This document shows, in pieces, positions 22,956 to 35,570 of a DNA stretch of 64,000 bases. The stretch is from assembly GCA_012861695.1 (NCBI GenBank), contig JAAOOA010000016.1, positions 25,261,200-25,325,199 on the forward strand. The letters are read 5' to 3'. Every line of letters begins with the position of its first letter. Positions within the stretch are counted from its first letter, which is position 1. Origin of the DNA: Trematomus loennbergii (Eukaryota; Chordata; Actinopteri; Perciformes; Nototheniidae). A model generated the notes under the pieces. That model was not told where the DNA came from. It saw nothing but the letters and a program-made list of their open reading frames with translations, and did not search any database. A program made the translations under genes and the position numbers.

Positions 22956-23745
22956 GTGGAACAACTCATTGAGCTTGCCAACTACCAAGTCCTGAGCCAG
23001 CAGCAGAAGAGCCGCGCTTTCTACCGATGCCAGGCCACCCGGCTGATGACAGGCGCTGGAAACATCCTGAAGAAACACGCCGCTGATCAGGCCCGAAAAG
23101 CCGTCAGTATGCACGAGGTTCGCTCTGATATCGGTGATAACGACCCCATCTCCAAGCTCTTCTTTGACCCCAGTTCTTACCAGTGCCTTGAGAACTGTGG
23201 CACAGTGGCGGTGACCGTGGTGCGACGCGGTGGCGATTTGGGCAAAACCATTTCTGTGGACTACCGTACAGAAGACGGCACGGCCAACGCTGGCTCGGAC
23301 TACGAGTTCACCGAGGGCATGGTGGTCTTCAAGGCTGGTGAGACGATGAAGGAGATCCGTGTGGGGATCATCGACGACGACATCTTTGAAGAGGATGAGA
23401 ACTTCCTGATCCACCTAACCAATGTCAGGATGTTGACATCAGAGGGCGAGGAGCCAGAGGAAGGCGAGTCGGCGAATCACGTGGAAACAATGGCGTGTCT
23501 CGGCCTTCCCGCAACGCGACCGTTACCATCTTTGACGACGACCACGCAGGTATCTTTACGTTTGAGGAGCCGGTATTCCACGTGAGCGAGAGCGTTGGCA
23601 CCATGGAGGTCAAGGTGCTGAGAACGTCAGGAGCCCGCGGCGTGGTCACGCTGCCGTACAAGACGGTGGAGGGAACAGCACGAGGTGGCGGAGAGGACTT
23701 CGAAGACATTCACGGTGTCCTGGAGTTCCAGAACGACGAGATCTT
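22956..23745 (+). CDS. slc8a1: Sodium/calcium exchanger (NCX1-like), coding exon 3, CBD1 and start of CBD2, with apparent one-base deletion
   Basis: It continues the cytosolic regulatory loop with 'VEQLIELANYQVLSQQQKSR' and 'ATRLMTGAGNILKKHAADQA'. Next comes Ca2+-binding domain 1 with its acidic binding loops (RTEDGTANAGSDYEFTEG; GIIDDDIFEEDENF; IFDDDHAG). CBD2 then begins (IFTFEEP, HVSES, VLRTSGARG, EGTARGGGEDFED, LEFQNDEI). In NCX1 the CBD1 loops are the high-affinity Ca2+ sensor that relieves inactivation. After 'MACLGLP' (23508-23510) the frame breaks and resumes from 23510 as 'RNATVTIFDDDHAG', so one base appears missing in the CCC/CG junction at 23508-23512. The donor TT|GTGAGT follows 23745. 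With the base restored the exon is 791 nt and ends in phase 2, at the position where the mammalian large exon joins the mutually exclusive A/B exons. Confidence 0.93.
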
Positions 23746-26700
23746 GTGAGTACATTTGATCTGTCTACCTCAAATTTGAATCATAACTGTGTCTTCATTA
23801 TCTGCATGTTTCATTTGATTTGTTTTCGCTCTGTGTCAGTGTGATGTTGCAAATGTTATTGCTGATGATGTGAGAAAGTGAAGGTGTGATGTGGTGGTCA
23901 CGATGAGCGGCGAGGCGGACTGCTCATTCTGGACCAAATCAACAACTCCCCACCTCTTTTTACCATGTCTCTACTTTCTATCTTGACTCATTCATTTGCT
24001 TCTGTTCATTCCTCTTGCTTTGAATTATGTCGTGCTGCTGTTTTAGTCTTCTGCAAAACTGTCGGTTTTTATTGATTTAAAAACGGTATTTCTGTACAGT
24101 TAGCACATTCATTAAGGTTAAGCCTGTGTGTTGCATAGCCAAGAAGATGGGAAACTGGCTTATTTATTGGACGGTTGACGGTTTGAATGTTAAGTAGACA
24201 TAATGTCAAGACATGGACATTGAATAAGAAGTGTTGAAGTTTCATTAAGCAAGGCACTTAAGGGCAAACCTAGAGGAGCTGGTTGAAATACGCTAATAAA
24301 ACAAGCAGCAGGGAATTGGGGCAACACGAAGAAGAAGCATCTATCTTATCAAGTTTATTTGGATACACAAAGGCTTTTTGAAAAAAATGCCAGCTGCCCT
24401 TTTCGGTGTTTTTATGCTGTGTGAGAACATCCCAGAGCAACTACTCACGCAGTGGAGCCACTTTTTGTTTTCTTGTTCTGTATAAAAAGGACTTGAAACG
24501 CCATTTAAGGAATCCCTGCTGTTAAATACCGCTTCCAAAGTTCAGAGCTCTTCAGAGCCAGTCGCGCAGGCCTTATTATCTGATGATGACTCATGGTGAG
24601 GTCCGTGATTGCTATTTGACCACATGTCAGGAGGTGTTCACCATAGTGATGATGTTGCTCACAGCCAGAGACTCTGACATCTTGACCCGCTCACAGTGTT
24701 GGGAATTAACTCCAGCTTTCGGCCAAATGTTTGAACAATGATAACCAAATCCCAAAGTCCTCTTTTGTTCTTTAAGTCTTTCATTGTTAAAACAACTGAT
24801 GTGAATACATATCTGTGTGTGTTTCATCATCATTGGACTGTAGCTGGTGATACAATATGAAACTGACTCAAATGTTGACTCAGTGCTTGACTCAGATGTT
24901 ATCAGTTCAGAAGCGATAGGTATTTAAAATAACAGCATCGGCATGAAAGCACATTTTGTATTTACAGTAAATGCATTGTTTTATTTTAAAGTTTCTTAAC
25001 TTTCTTAATGTTTAGCTTGTCAACAGTAGACAATGTCATAGTATCATATTTCACACAGACTCTTTATAACCAGTTAATCTGCCAGTAATAAGGCATTGTC
25101 TCAGATTTTCTTTGATGAAGATGACCGTTTATTATGGATTTGTGTCCTTGTGATTGCTGTTGATTTTAAACTTGTGTTTTTATATGCCGATGTTCTCAGA
25201 AGTTAAAGCTGCTACTTTTCACCAAACACTCAATTGGTGCAAAATATCTGTTTTCTGTTAAAACACTCAATAAGGTGGGCTGCTGGTCTCTCCCACTTTT
25301 TCCCTCATACAGCAAGGTGGGCGTCTTCACGATGTCACAACAAATTACTGTTTGCAGTAAAAGTCTTCTCAAGGTGGCCTTAAGGGCTTGTAGTGCTAGT
25401 GAGAATACAATAAAGTTCACAGCTTCTAGCAGTTGACCTCTACTGTTTATGCCACATGCAAGTTTATGGAATAGTCTTTTTGAGAACGCCCCTGACCATT
25501 TGGACCAAATTATTTTTCACAGAATGTAGGCTAAATTAATATATATTGGAGGGACTTATTGGTCTTATTGGAATATATATATATATATATGGTTGAAAAC
25601 AGGTGCTGCCGCGGTGGAACTGTAAACCTGATGTTGATATTGGATAATTGGACTATAGTAATAAAGTAAGCTTGCTTGTGTTCAGAGTTGCGAGGAGATG
25701 TAGCTCTGTCTGCTTTTAGCAGGCATTACTTCTAAGTTACAGTAGTGCTTACAGTGCGTGTTTGGAGATGTTCAGATTGCTTGTGAGAAGGAGTGTTGTA
25801 ATGACATAAAACAAAGTGTGCTGTCATAATGAATGAATTGGAGAGAGCTGTCCTAGTAACAGTAGTCTAAAACGTTCTCTCACTCTCTCTCCCTTTCTTC
25901 TGTTTTTGGTCAGATTTGAAGCAGATGTCTGCAAGGCTGGCTTTTTCAGCTTGTGGCAGACGGAATAGTTTCCATAGCGTATAGCTCTTACAGCCAGGAC
26001 TAAGTGGGTTTTAATAACACTTTGTCAAAATCAAATGATGGACTGTCCTTCCGGGCTATCATGGTTACTGTGTTTGTATTATTGTGTGTGTTTCCTAGGG
26101 GAAAGACCCAAAGGTGGAGCAGAAGGACTATAGTTGTAGTGCCTGAAGTGGAAAGCATTTTGAACATAGCTACTTGTTGTAAGACGCCATCTTGCTTCTA
26201 GATAATAAAATAAATAATAGTCCTTCAACAACCTAATCTCTAATGTTCCCTCGCTTTCTTATATCTGCTGAATTTCCCATATCATCTTGATTAGCCTAGG
26301 TTCAAATGGTACGGTGCTGTTAAATGAAGTAGCCTCATACAAAATGATGGGGATTAGTTGATGGGGCATTACTGGTACAGGTAGGAAATAGGAAAGTACT
26401 GGGCTGTGCTTTGTCTTCCGGGTGAAGTTTCACACCTTTAATGTGATGCAAGTTAAAAATAGCTGCTGTAGACGTAGCACCATTTACTTGGTTGTGCTGA
26501 CAGAAACTGCAGGCTCAGTAAACTTGCTAAAACATTTAGGACACAGTAAAGAATATTCACTCAGTATACTGCCACTTGCTGTTGTAAGTATTTATAGCCT
26601 AAACAAATTCCCAAGATGGGCTTATTTTAGAAAATGTGGATTCCCATAGAAATAAGCAGTATATGCCGTAACTGCTGCTGCGGCCCTGTAGTGTGTCCCT

Positions 26701-29612
26701 ACTGGGAATAGCAGAGGACGTTTTTGCTGCAAAAAGGTATTACAAAATAGCTGATCTAAATAGGATTGCCTCCAGGCTGATTCTACCCTGATTCTGTTTC
26801 TCTGATGGAGAGAGAAGGAGGGGGGAGCGAAGTAGGCAGGGTACGGTTATATAGATTAATGAGTGTGAATGGAGGCAGTGATGGAGGAGGAGAGGGGAGG
26901 GAGAAAAGTTTTAAACCTCTTAAAGTTTGAGACTTTTCAATTCCTTCTTTTTTCCATTTAAGTTCCTCCTTTATGGCCTTTACATTTCTCTTTCTCGCTG
27001 TCCGTAACAGGATCTGTGCAATCTGTCTCCGGTATAGCTTGTAAGGAATTCAGGTGTGTTCTCTGAAAGATGGTTATCCATGTGGTGTGTGTGTGAGAGA
27101 AGGAGAGTGAGGTGAGATAAATGGGGAGAGCACACTGACAACCCCCACTGCACTCAGCAGTGTCAAATTATCTCTGTATCTCTCTTGAAGGCAGTATGTC
27201 ACAGAAAGTAACAGCTCATTCCTGCACGTTTGGTGTGTGTGTGTGATTGTGTGTGAGTGTATGTGTGTGGGTTTGGTTGACGGTTGTTCTCTGCCATCCA
27301 ACTTGTAGTGTAATGCACTGACCAGATGCCAGATGTTGTAGTACTACTGCTACGAGTACTGCAATTACTGTGATTGCAGTTAGCACTATACTGCTATTTG
27401 TATTAACACTATTATCGGTTCTGCGACATTTGATACCATTATAGCTGCATCTACCTGTACCTGTATTATTATAACTGTACTGCTACTACGATACTAAAAT
27501 GAATACTAAAATGTGACAGAAATCTCAATCACAACAAGGTATGTGGTTTACAGTATCAGATAGAATATATAAGACCTGATTTCATTTTGCTCGTAAACAA
27601 ATTGACTAGTTTCACAAATACAAGTGGGGCTCGCCAGCATTCTTGAAATGAAATGATAGCTGTTCAAAAAAGGCTATATAAAGCAGGCTAAGAGCAATGA
27701 GTGTGGTGAAAATTATAGGCTGGCTTTGTCAATCAAGTATCAATTGAAATAATTACAAGATCAATAGAAACAACTCAATCAAGGGAAATTGGATTGGAAA
27801 TAGGTACAGTAGAGTTATTTAGCTGCACTTAGCTTTGTGTTCCCTTCAGATATAAATCAAGTTTTAAGGTTTCCTACCTGTTGCGTGACTTACATTTGTC
27901 CAGAGCACCTTCCAGCACATTCAGTCGCTCACATTTGTATTATGGATGGTCCTTAAGGAATTACCAGACCAATTAATACAAAATAGGTCAGCAATTCAGC
28001 TTCTTTTTACATAGCTGTTTCATTTAAAACTGTATTTTTAGAGACCAGGACAGCCAGGTTTAATATTTCCAGTGTCATTGTGGTCTGTAAAATATACATT
28101 GAACACATCATAAGTATTTATCATTGAGGCAGTTTCTGGGACAACTATTGTTCACACATGCAGACACAGGAAGGTCAAAAGAGTTAAGAAAACAGAGCAA
28201 GCTGGGGGATGCACACACATTCATGCACACATGCATACTCACGCAGGTACTGCCAATGCACAACTCTGGTTGTGAACACACACAAACAAGAACAGACGCG
28301 CACGTGCTTTCCTACAGCTACGTTTCGACTTGTTCTCAGTCCCTTTTTGACCCTGTGTGGTAGTAAATACATGGATCCCACACACAAAAATACACACACA
28401 CACAGACATGGAGCCAATTATACAATTTCCATAAACAGGCCACCAGTGGGGAAACATGGTACAGTCGGGAATCAAATTAGGCTCCTTCCTACACAAAAAC
28501 ACACACATCCACACACACAGCAGACTGGGACTTCACACTCCAATAACCAGCGCAGATTGGCCTTTTAGATGTTTCCTTAGAAGCTATAGGAATGTGGGTT
28601 GTGTGTATGAGCTGTGCGTGATAACATTCATACTTTTGCATTTAGAGTGTTTGCTTCTCTCAAAAATGTTGTTATTGTGCTGATAGAAGTGGGTTTGGAT
28701 TTGCTGTAACTCTGAAATTGAATTTTCTTTGTGTCCAGGAGGATGTGAAGTGGCTGTGACTGTAAGCATGTATTTGGATACATTTGCCCCCAGTCGTCCT
28801 CATAAAGGTGTAGAGGGAGGTGGTTTCAGACGCTGTTTGACAAAAAAACAAGGGCTCAGTTAGGGATGAATAAATCACATTTGAAAAACTCTTTAAAACA
28901 TAAATTCTATCGGTCCCACACAATGTAAACATTACTCTGTTTGATACAATTGTGTGGATTTAGTCCTTACATTCACATGCCTATAAGTATGCATTTAGTC
29001 ACAAACAAATACTTCAGCCAACACACTTGTGTACATACACTCAACTACTCCTTCACACTCTCATATTAACGAGGCATTCGATGGTAATGATGAGGTTTGT
29101 AGGTCACATGACACGCATACATGCAAACTCCCTCCGTGACAACAGAACCAAAACACTGAATGTATTAGCCGAGGAAGAAGTGTTGTGGGAGAGCTGCATT
29201 TTTATGTTTTAATGTCATTATGGACACATGATGTGTTAGCCATGCTTGTGTAGTGTCTGATTTGTTTGAATAAATCCCTCAGTGGCACTGAACAACGACA
29301 CAAACCGTAAACTGATATCTGCGTGAAGCACAATCGACAAACACACACGCAAGTACACACACTCACACAGAGCTTGTTCCTTTTGAGGTGTGAAGGTTGT
29401 GTTCTCATGTTACAGAACACATGGTTATAACAACACTCTTGACAGAAGACCCACACCTGTCCCTGTGTGTGTGCGTGTGCGTGTGCGTGAATGTGTGTGT
29501 GTGTGAATGTGTGTGTGTGTGTGTGGGTGTAAGGGTCCGTGCATGTGTAAATGTTTAAATGATACTCTTTGTATTGGACTGCCAGAAAACAGATCGGCTG
29601 TAATTCTGATGA

Positions 29613-29705
29613 TTAAAGCCCTATTATGATTTTTGGGGTTTTCCATTTCCTGTAGTGTGTTATATAGCTTTTTGTGCTTGTAAATGGTCTTGCAAAGGCT
29701 AAAGT
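29613..29705 (-). repeat. Fragment of the 172-476 / 46579-46973 repeat family, reverse orientation
   Basis: It begins 'gattaaagccctattatg', the reverse complement of the family's right terminus 'taatagggcct...'. It continues with 'tttccatttcctgtagtgtg', complementary to the 'cacactacaggaaag' part. A TTAA lies at the end (29614-29617), consistent with a TTAA target. Confidence 0.6.
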
Positions 29706-30414
29706 TAACGGAACTTCAAGGAGTTTCTCGTTAGCCTAATTAATATAGCAACATTACCTGTTAATTGCTTTAGAGATGCCTAGATTTCTTGCTTTAGTCA
29801 GACTTGGACATCGGATGACATTTATATTAATTAACTGATTAAAAATATCAATCCATCAAATGGATCGTAAAATAAGAGCTGCGGTTTTATGAAGAACCAG
29901 GAGCTGAAGAGAACGTGCGGTAAACATGGCGGCAGCATGTGAGAGAGGAAAGTAAGTATAGAGACTGACATCATTTCTTGGCATCGTCTCAATGCCCTTT
30001 CCGCAAAAGTCAGCTTTTTATCTCGGGCAAGCTGCCACATATTTTTCTCATGAAGGAGAGTGCAATCAATGTTTCAAAATCTCTTGTCAGGATCATGAGC
30101 TAGTTGCTTGTGTATATGTGTGCCTTTGTTGTTTCACTGTATACAAAGCGTACATCACTAAATTGGTTCCGTCATTTAATTAACCTTCATTTGAAATGGT
30201 CACTTCCATAAAAATGAGATAATGGACGAACACTGAATGATTGGTCAATTCATAAGGGTGTGGAAATGGGCATTTGCAGTTGATTTGACTAATAACAGAA
30301 ATGAGGGTAAGAGAGAAAAGCAGAGAGAGGAGAGGGCAGGTCAGCAGCTTGACAAATGATCCCTAAACAGCTGTCTCCAAAAAACACCATTGCCTTGGCA
30401 ACAGCTGGGATGGA

Positions 30415-30432
30415 GGGGGGGGGGGGGGGGGG
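30415..30432 (+). repeat. G18 homopolymer
   Basis: Eighteen consecutive G preceded by 'gga'. The length in the assembly is unlikely to be exact. Confidence 0.9.
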
Positions 30433-32734
30433 TGACTTGGAAAGAGACGGAGACGGGATGCTGAGCAAGAGAGTCATCAAAGACATGAGAAGGAGACAGA
30501 GGGTGGTCTGGTGTACAGGGACAGACATGAGGAGAGTCATATTTATAATGGGAGAGCAGATGGGAAACTGTGTTTTCTCGTTATTTGTTGTTATTGCTGC
30601 CAGATGTGTCCTTTCATTATGTTAAATGTTCAGATGTATTGATTCAGATCCAAGAGGGCATGAGTCATTTCGAGATAATGAAATGAGGATGCTTATTACT
30701 GCTACACAACAACTACTTCATGCAGTGTCAAAGTGATGTCACATTACTTTTTGTTTATGTCACATCAAGCAGACTTTACGCATATGTGTTACCAGAATAT
30801 CTTGTTATGAGTAAAATTCAGAGGTGAAGACGTCACTGCACCACACACGCACTTTGATTCCATGGTAACTTCTGGGTCAGACGTCACACTAACTTCCTCT
30901 TATTAATGTTTTATTATCCATCCTTCAACACTGATTGTAATGACAGTGTTAAAGTTCACAACCCCTGCAGCTGCTTGAAGAACAGGTCATCCCATCGTGA
31001 AGCCACACCCATTTCTGAAAGCTCGGTTTTCAATTCCTCTGCACCACTTTGGTGAATTCACCCCCTGAAGCGAGTATGGGCGGTAGAACAGGCTAAGACG
31101 TGATTTCTGACACCTAACTTTGTAGCTTGGAGATGTGGATCTTGCTCACTAAAGGCTTACAGAGAGGAAGGTGGGACTGCCGAAAAAACAAAGCAGTGGG
31201 TGTAGATCTCTGTCAGGTTTTCAAAGGGAGGACAAAAGGCTGATAGGTCTCTCTGTGTGTGCTGTTATTTACAGGCACAGTTTTTACTGTGAAGAGCCAG
31301 AGGATAAGGCTTTATCTCACATCAGAAGATGTTAGTCTTAAAGGATTATTTCCTAAAGCAATGTGCTGTGCAGAGAAAACTTCCACATCGACTCTTGCTT
31401 CACATTACAAGATCAGAATCAGTGATTGGTGTAATGTCTAATAAAGTTTGTTCTTATTTATTCATTTTGGGCTTCAACCACAAAATTAACCACACAATTA
31501 AGTCCAAATGTAGGCCTCTTTTATTGCCAAGTACTAGGTCTTATTGGTATGTTAAAAAGGAACAGTTCGTGTACTCTGTATCCACACAATTAACCATTAA
31601 ACTCCTCGTTCACTCTCCCTCTCTTTAATAAGAGCGCCTGTGTATTCCCCGGCCTGTCTGCCTGTCTGCCCTAAGTAGTTTTAATGGATGACTATGAGAA
31701 GGCTAATACTGTTATGCTGATGTTAATTTTTTGGCGAGCAGGGCCTGTGTTATTGAAACTGAATCTCACTGGGTTATTTATCCTCCGCGTCAGTTGCACC
31801 GCAGAGGCAGGAAGGTTGCCAGATATGTGTCTGCGTTTGTGTATGTGTGTGTTTTCCTTTCTGAAATTGGCAGGTCAATTGAAACAGATGTATCATGATT
31901 GTTTATGCCTTGAGTTATTTAAATTGAATGTGTTAAATGTCTTGTGTTAGAGTCCTGCTACCTGAAACCTGAGACTTTGTCGTGTCCCTTAGTAAGAGCT
32001 TTACGGTTTTATCCCGGGATGTTTTCTTTAGGCTGCGGCTCAGGTCGTGTTCTGGTTTAGTTATTTTTGGGTCATGATGTCTTTATGTGCCTTGTGTTTC
32101 AAGTAACAAGCACATTGGTGAGGGGGGGAACAGAGAGATGGTCAACTAAACTGCAGGTCAGAACGAATGGATTTAAGAAAACTTGCTAAAGGGGCACTTT
32201 ACACTATCTCCAGTCATTTAGGGAGTACTTCCTCATTGTGTGTCCTGTATAACCATTTATCACCACCTCTCACACCTGTTCATAGTTTTGTTCTGGAATA
32301 TAATATTTGAATGGTCCTTTCCAGATGCAAACAATGGGGGTAAAATAAATGTTTTGCTTCATTTACACGGGTAAAGTTTTTAATATCCTTTAGATGTTAT
32401 TGTGTCATGAGAAAAAACGTCCGTGTGCCCAAAGCAAACATATATATTTATTTTATTACATTGGATCAGGTCAGATATTAGTTTTTACAGTATGATGAAG
32501 TAGTCAGGTCAGTGTCCCTAAATATGTTGATAAAGGCAGGGGTCAGGTCTCAGTTTTGAGCCTGTGCAGACTACTAGGGTTTTTGTGTATGGCTCAGAAG
32601 AACCTTATTTGAGTCAGGCAAACGGAAATGTGTGTCTGTGTGTTCATGCATGTTTTCAATTTGCCCATTAACACCTGCTCGGCATGCTGAACACACCGGC
32701 TTTTCTGGTTCTTTTCTGGCATGCCGTTCTATTA

Positions 32735-32803
32735 GGCAAGGCAATGCAAGTTTATTTATATAGCACATTTCAATACAAGGCAATTCAAAGTGCTTTACAA
32801 AAA
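32735..32803 (-). repeat. LINE/SINE tail-like repeat
   Basis: It contains 'agtttatttatatagcacat' and then 'caattcaaagtgctttaca', the reverse complement of the widespread fish tail with 'tgtaaagcactttgaattg ... tatataaataaact'. It compares with the plus-strand tail at 62102-62302 ('gtgctttataaataaaactt'). No coding part is attached. Confidence 0.6.
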
Positions 32804-33394
32804 AAAAACACTTATTAGTGCCTTGTTGCTGCGGGTAACCACGATGACTGGTGCAGTATGCGGTCAAACGTTGCCAGTTGTAGTAAAAGCTCAGACCATT
32901 TCATGCTCTGCTGGGCCTCTCTTTCTATCTCTCTCTTTTTCTCCGCTGCTAATTGTATTGCACTGACAGAGAGTGAAGAGGAAAGAGAGACGGAGAGGAA
33001 GAGAGAGACGGAGAAATCAATGGAGGTAAAGAAAAAAGTGTAATGATACAGTAAAGACCGGACAGAGAAATGAATGGACAAGGGGAGAGCAGAGAGACTA
33101 ACAAGTGAAAGAGAGAGATTCTGAGAAATCCATATGAGAGAAACACAAACAAATAAACTACATCCTCACTTCTTCTCCTCCCATACCTCTACAATCTCTC
33201 CGCTTCCCATCAACTCTGAAATGTATAACATCGATTTCAATCTTACCTGTACTGTAATGTAATATATAATTGTCAAATTAATTATGATACATCAATATAT
33301 TCACTTTAAACATGAAACAAACTATCATAAGCCTCAGCTATACTTCAGTTTTAAGTACATTTTAAGTCTAGCTTATGAGTATGCTAACAATAGG

Positions 33395-33490
33395 CTAAAT
33401 AAACCTCCTAGCATGTTAGCTTTCTGAGGTTAGCATTTCGCTAAAAGCACAGCCGTTTGGCACATGGCTGAAGATGAAGTTAGTGTCGCT
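33395..33490. repeat. Possible degraded teleost repeat
   Basis: It has repeated 'gctaa/gttagc' words ('tatgctaacaataggctaa', 'gcatgttagctttc', 'gttagcatttcgct') typical of old fish repeats. No boundaries can be defined. Confidence 0.25.
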
Positions 33491-33784
33491 CTGTTAACAT
33501 TTTAAGTTGCAAATTGGAAACTGTACTGACCTTTGGTGAAAATAACTCAAAGGGAAAGTTAGTTCATGTCAAATGATCCAAACCATTTTCTAGGTTCATC
33601 ACTAACACGTCCCTAGATTGTGTTGTTTACTTTGATTTATGTACTCTTTTTTTCTACTGTGTCCTTTTCCCTGTCTTTGTTTTGCATGAGAAAGAGAGTG
33701 ACTTAGTAACTTGGCTTTGTTTTTTAATAAGCTATGTTCCTCTTTTCTCATTCTCCATCTCATTCTTTCAGCATGATAAACAGA

Positions 33785-34165
33785 GATAATAATACTTATA
33801 TTTATTATAGCACTTTATCAATGACTCAAAGCGCTTTACAAATACACATTACACATACAGATACATACATGTAATGGTCATCTACTGTGGACAATACCCA
33901 CAGGAGCAAGTTCAGGTGAAGTGTCTTGCCCAAGGACACAGCGGCTTTACAGACGCAGCGGCGGCGGGTTTCACCCCTTGATCTGATAATCATTGCACAG
34001 CGCACTGTGCCACACCGCCCATCTTCACACCGAGGCGCTTTTACAAGTACACATTAATATCATACATGTACTGTTGACAATACCCACAGGAGCAAATTCG
34101 GGTGAAGTGTCTTGCCCAAGGACACAACGGCCTGACGCAGTGTCGGCGGGAGCATGTTTCGAACT
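33785..34165 (-). repeat. Two reverse-oriented SINE/LINE-tail bodies in tandem
   Basis: Two segments, about 33870-33960 and about 34065-34140, share 'caatacccacaggagcaa' and 'ggtgaagtgtcttgcccaag'. Both are the reverse complement of the body of the plus-strand SINE that follows. The first is preceded by 'tatagcactttatcaatgac ... aaagcgctttacaaata', a tail-like sequence. Together they form a composite of at least two insertions. Confidence 0.7.
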
Positions 34166-34180
34166 GGAGTTCCCCAACGT

Positions 34181-34372
34181 GTGGCGCAGTGGTCTAGTGC
34201 GTTGGTGTTCGGATCAGGGGAGCACAGGTTCAAACCCCACTGCAGTCAGCATGTCGTTGTGTCCCTGGGCAAGACACTTCACCCCAAATTGCTCCTGTGG
34301 GGATTGCACACAGTATTGAGTATGTAAGTAGCTTAGGATAAAAGCGTCTAACAAGTAACATGTAATGTAATG
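34181..34372 (+). mobile_element. tRNA-derived SINE
   Basis: It begins 'gtggcgcagtggtctagtgc', matching a tRNA-type A box, followed about 30-40 bp later by the B-box-like 'ggttcaaacccc'. The unrelated body comes next ('gtgtccctgggcaagacact', 'attgctcctgtgggg'), then a 3' tail 'aggataaaagcgtctaacaa' with a short 'gtaatgtaatg' repeat. This order is typical of RNA polymerase III SINEs. It is next to two reverse-oriented copies of the same body. Confidence 0.8.
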
Positions 34373-35231
34373 TTAACATAGCCAGTATAGTTTTGGTCAG
34401 TTTGCAACAAGGGAAACCTTTCCAAAAAAGGATGAAACTATGTTTGGACTATTTCGTTCTACAGATGTTGTGATGCTTTTTCCATTTGTTTAGTGTCAAT
34501 CATTGTTGATATTGTATTTAAACATGTTGAAGCGAGCACTCTTACAATACAGCAAGTCAATTCCTGTTTCTCCCCTGTGGCCATTGAGTATTTTTGATTG
34601 CCTGGTTCAATAGTTTGCTTCAAGTGTTTTTGCCATTGTAGATGACACATTTTCAATTCTCTAACCTGGCGTTTAAAGGAATACTCTAACCAATCAGTGT
34701 ACCATTGGAGAATAACCCCTAAAGGCCTCTCATCCTGTAGATGTTGGTTAAAAAAAAAAAACCCAGGTTGGAGAGTGAACGATAACATTAGTAGAGGCCC
34801 AAATGTTTAGAGGAGTGGCTTTGAATTTGGAAGATGTTCCGGTCAAACCCTCAAATGATCTGGAACAATGTGGGCGGGTGTGTTGTCAACAAGGATTGGT
34901 GGGATGCTCTTTTAGTCATTGACCTCCCATGTGTCCAGTAGCTCCGTGGGTGATTTTGCAAGAATGTAAATGAGGTAGTTGCTAGGAAAAGCAACTACGC
35001 CCTGCTTGTACTCGGATACATAGTATTAAGGAAATATGTTAAGAGAACCCTTTTAGCACAATAAGTCCATTATTTTTTCCTTGCCCAAGCATGCAGGTTC
35101 AATATTGTACATTTTACATTTGCTTTCACTGCTTTCAATGAACCAAAACCTCTTTGTATCTGATTTCACTCGGGCTGCTGAGGGAATATTCTGTTAATGA
35201 GAACAGCAGAGAAATACACAGCATTGCTAAT

Positions 35232-35437
35232 GAGCTACAGGCTTGTGGAAAGAGAGCAACAAAATTAAAATATCTGCCTATTTGAAGCTTAGAGACATCA
35301 TAATGAACCCATTATTAATAAAACTAAAAGTTTCAACAATAAGACAAGGAACTTTACTTGCCCTGATGAATAATTCAGTAAAGCCTTATATACAGTACAT
35401 ACAGGAAGCTAGTCATTTCCATTTGAATCACCTAAGT
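35232..35437 (+). repeat. Diverged direct duplication, unit 1
   Basis: It starts 'gagctacaggc' and shares with unit 2 (offset 339 bp) 'atctgcctatttgaag', 'cccattattaataaaacta', 'agtttcaaca', 'aatgaataattca', 'gccttatata' and 'gctagtcattt'. The units differ by many substitutions and small indels, so the duplication is old. Confidence 0.8.
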
Positions 35438-35570
35438 GGACAATTTCTCATTATTTTGCATGTTGATTTTTCTGTCCGTCCATTTTTAGAGTTTTGCTTC
35501 TGATTGTATTGAATAATGAACAGGACATGCTCATTTCCTATTTCCTGGAACATCAAACCTTTCAGATTTC

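Larger units (their letters stand above)
23746..32734 (+). other. Presumed long slc8a1 intron 3, first part
   Basis: It begins with the GTGAGT donor. I looked for the expected next exons (the alternative A/B exon with its IDDEEYEK-type motif) and did not find them. Contents are AT-rich sequence, a short (AT)n at about 25570-25590, a TG-rich stretch near 29465-29525, a repeat fragment at 29613-29705 and a G18 run at 30415. Confidence 0.4.

Noticed and set aside
22923..23414. 163-codon minus-strand frame opposite exon 3 (and similar at 19394-19669 and 23425-23709)
   Set aside because: They are antisense shadows of real exchanger exons, created by GC-rich codons.
25117..25140. 'gatgaagatgacc' as a possible alternative A/B exchanger exon
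   Set aside because: The translation does not continue into the conserved EEYEK-type sequence, and splice sites are absent.
34181..34260. Possible tRNA gene
   Set aside because: A- and B-box-like motifs are present, but no full cloverleaf is seen and it continues into a SINE body and tail, so it is a tRNA-derived SINE.
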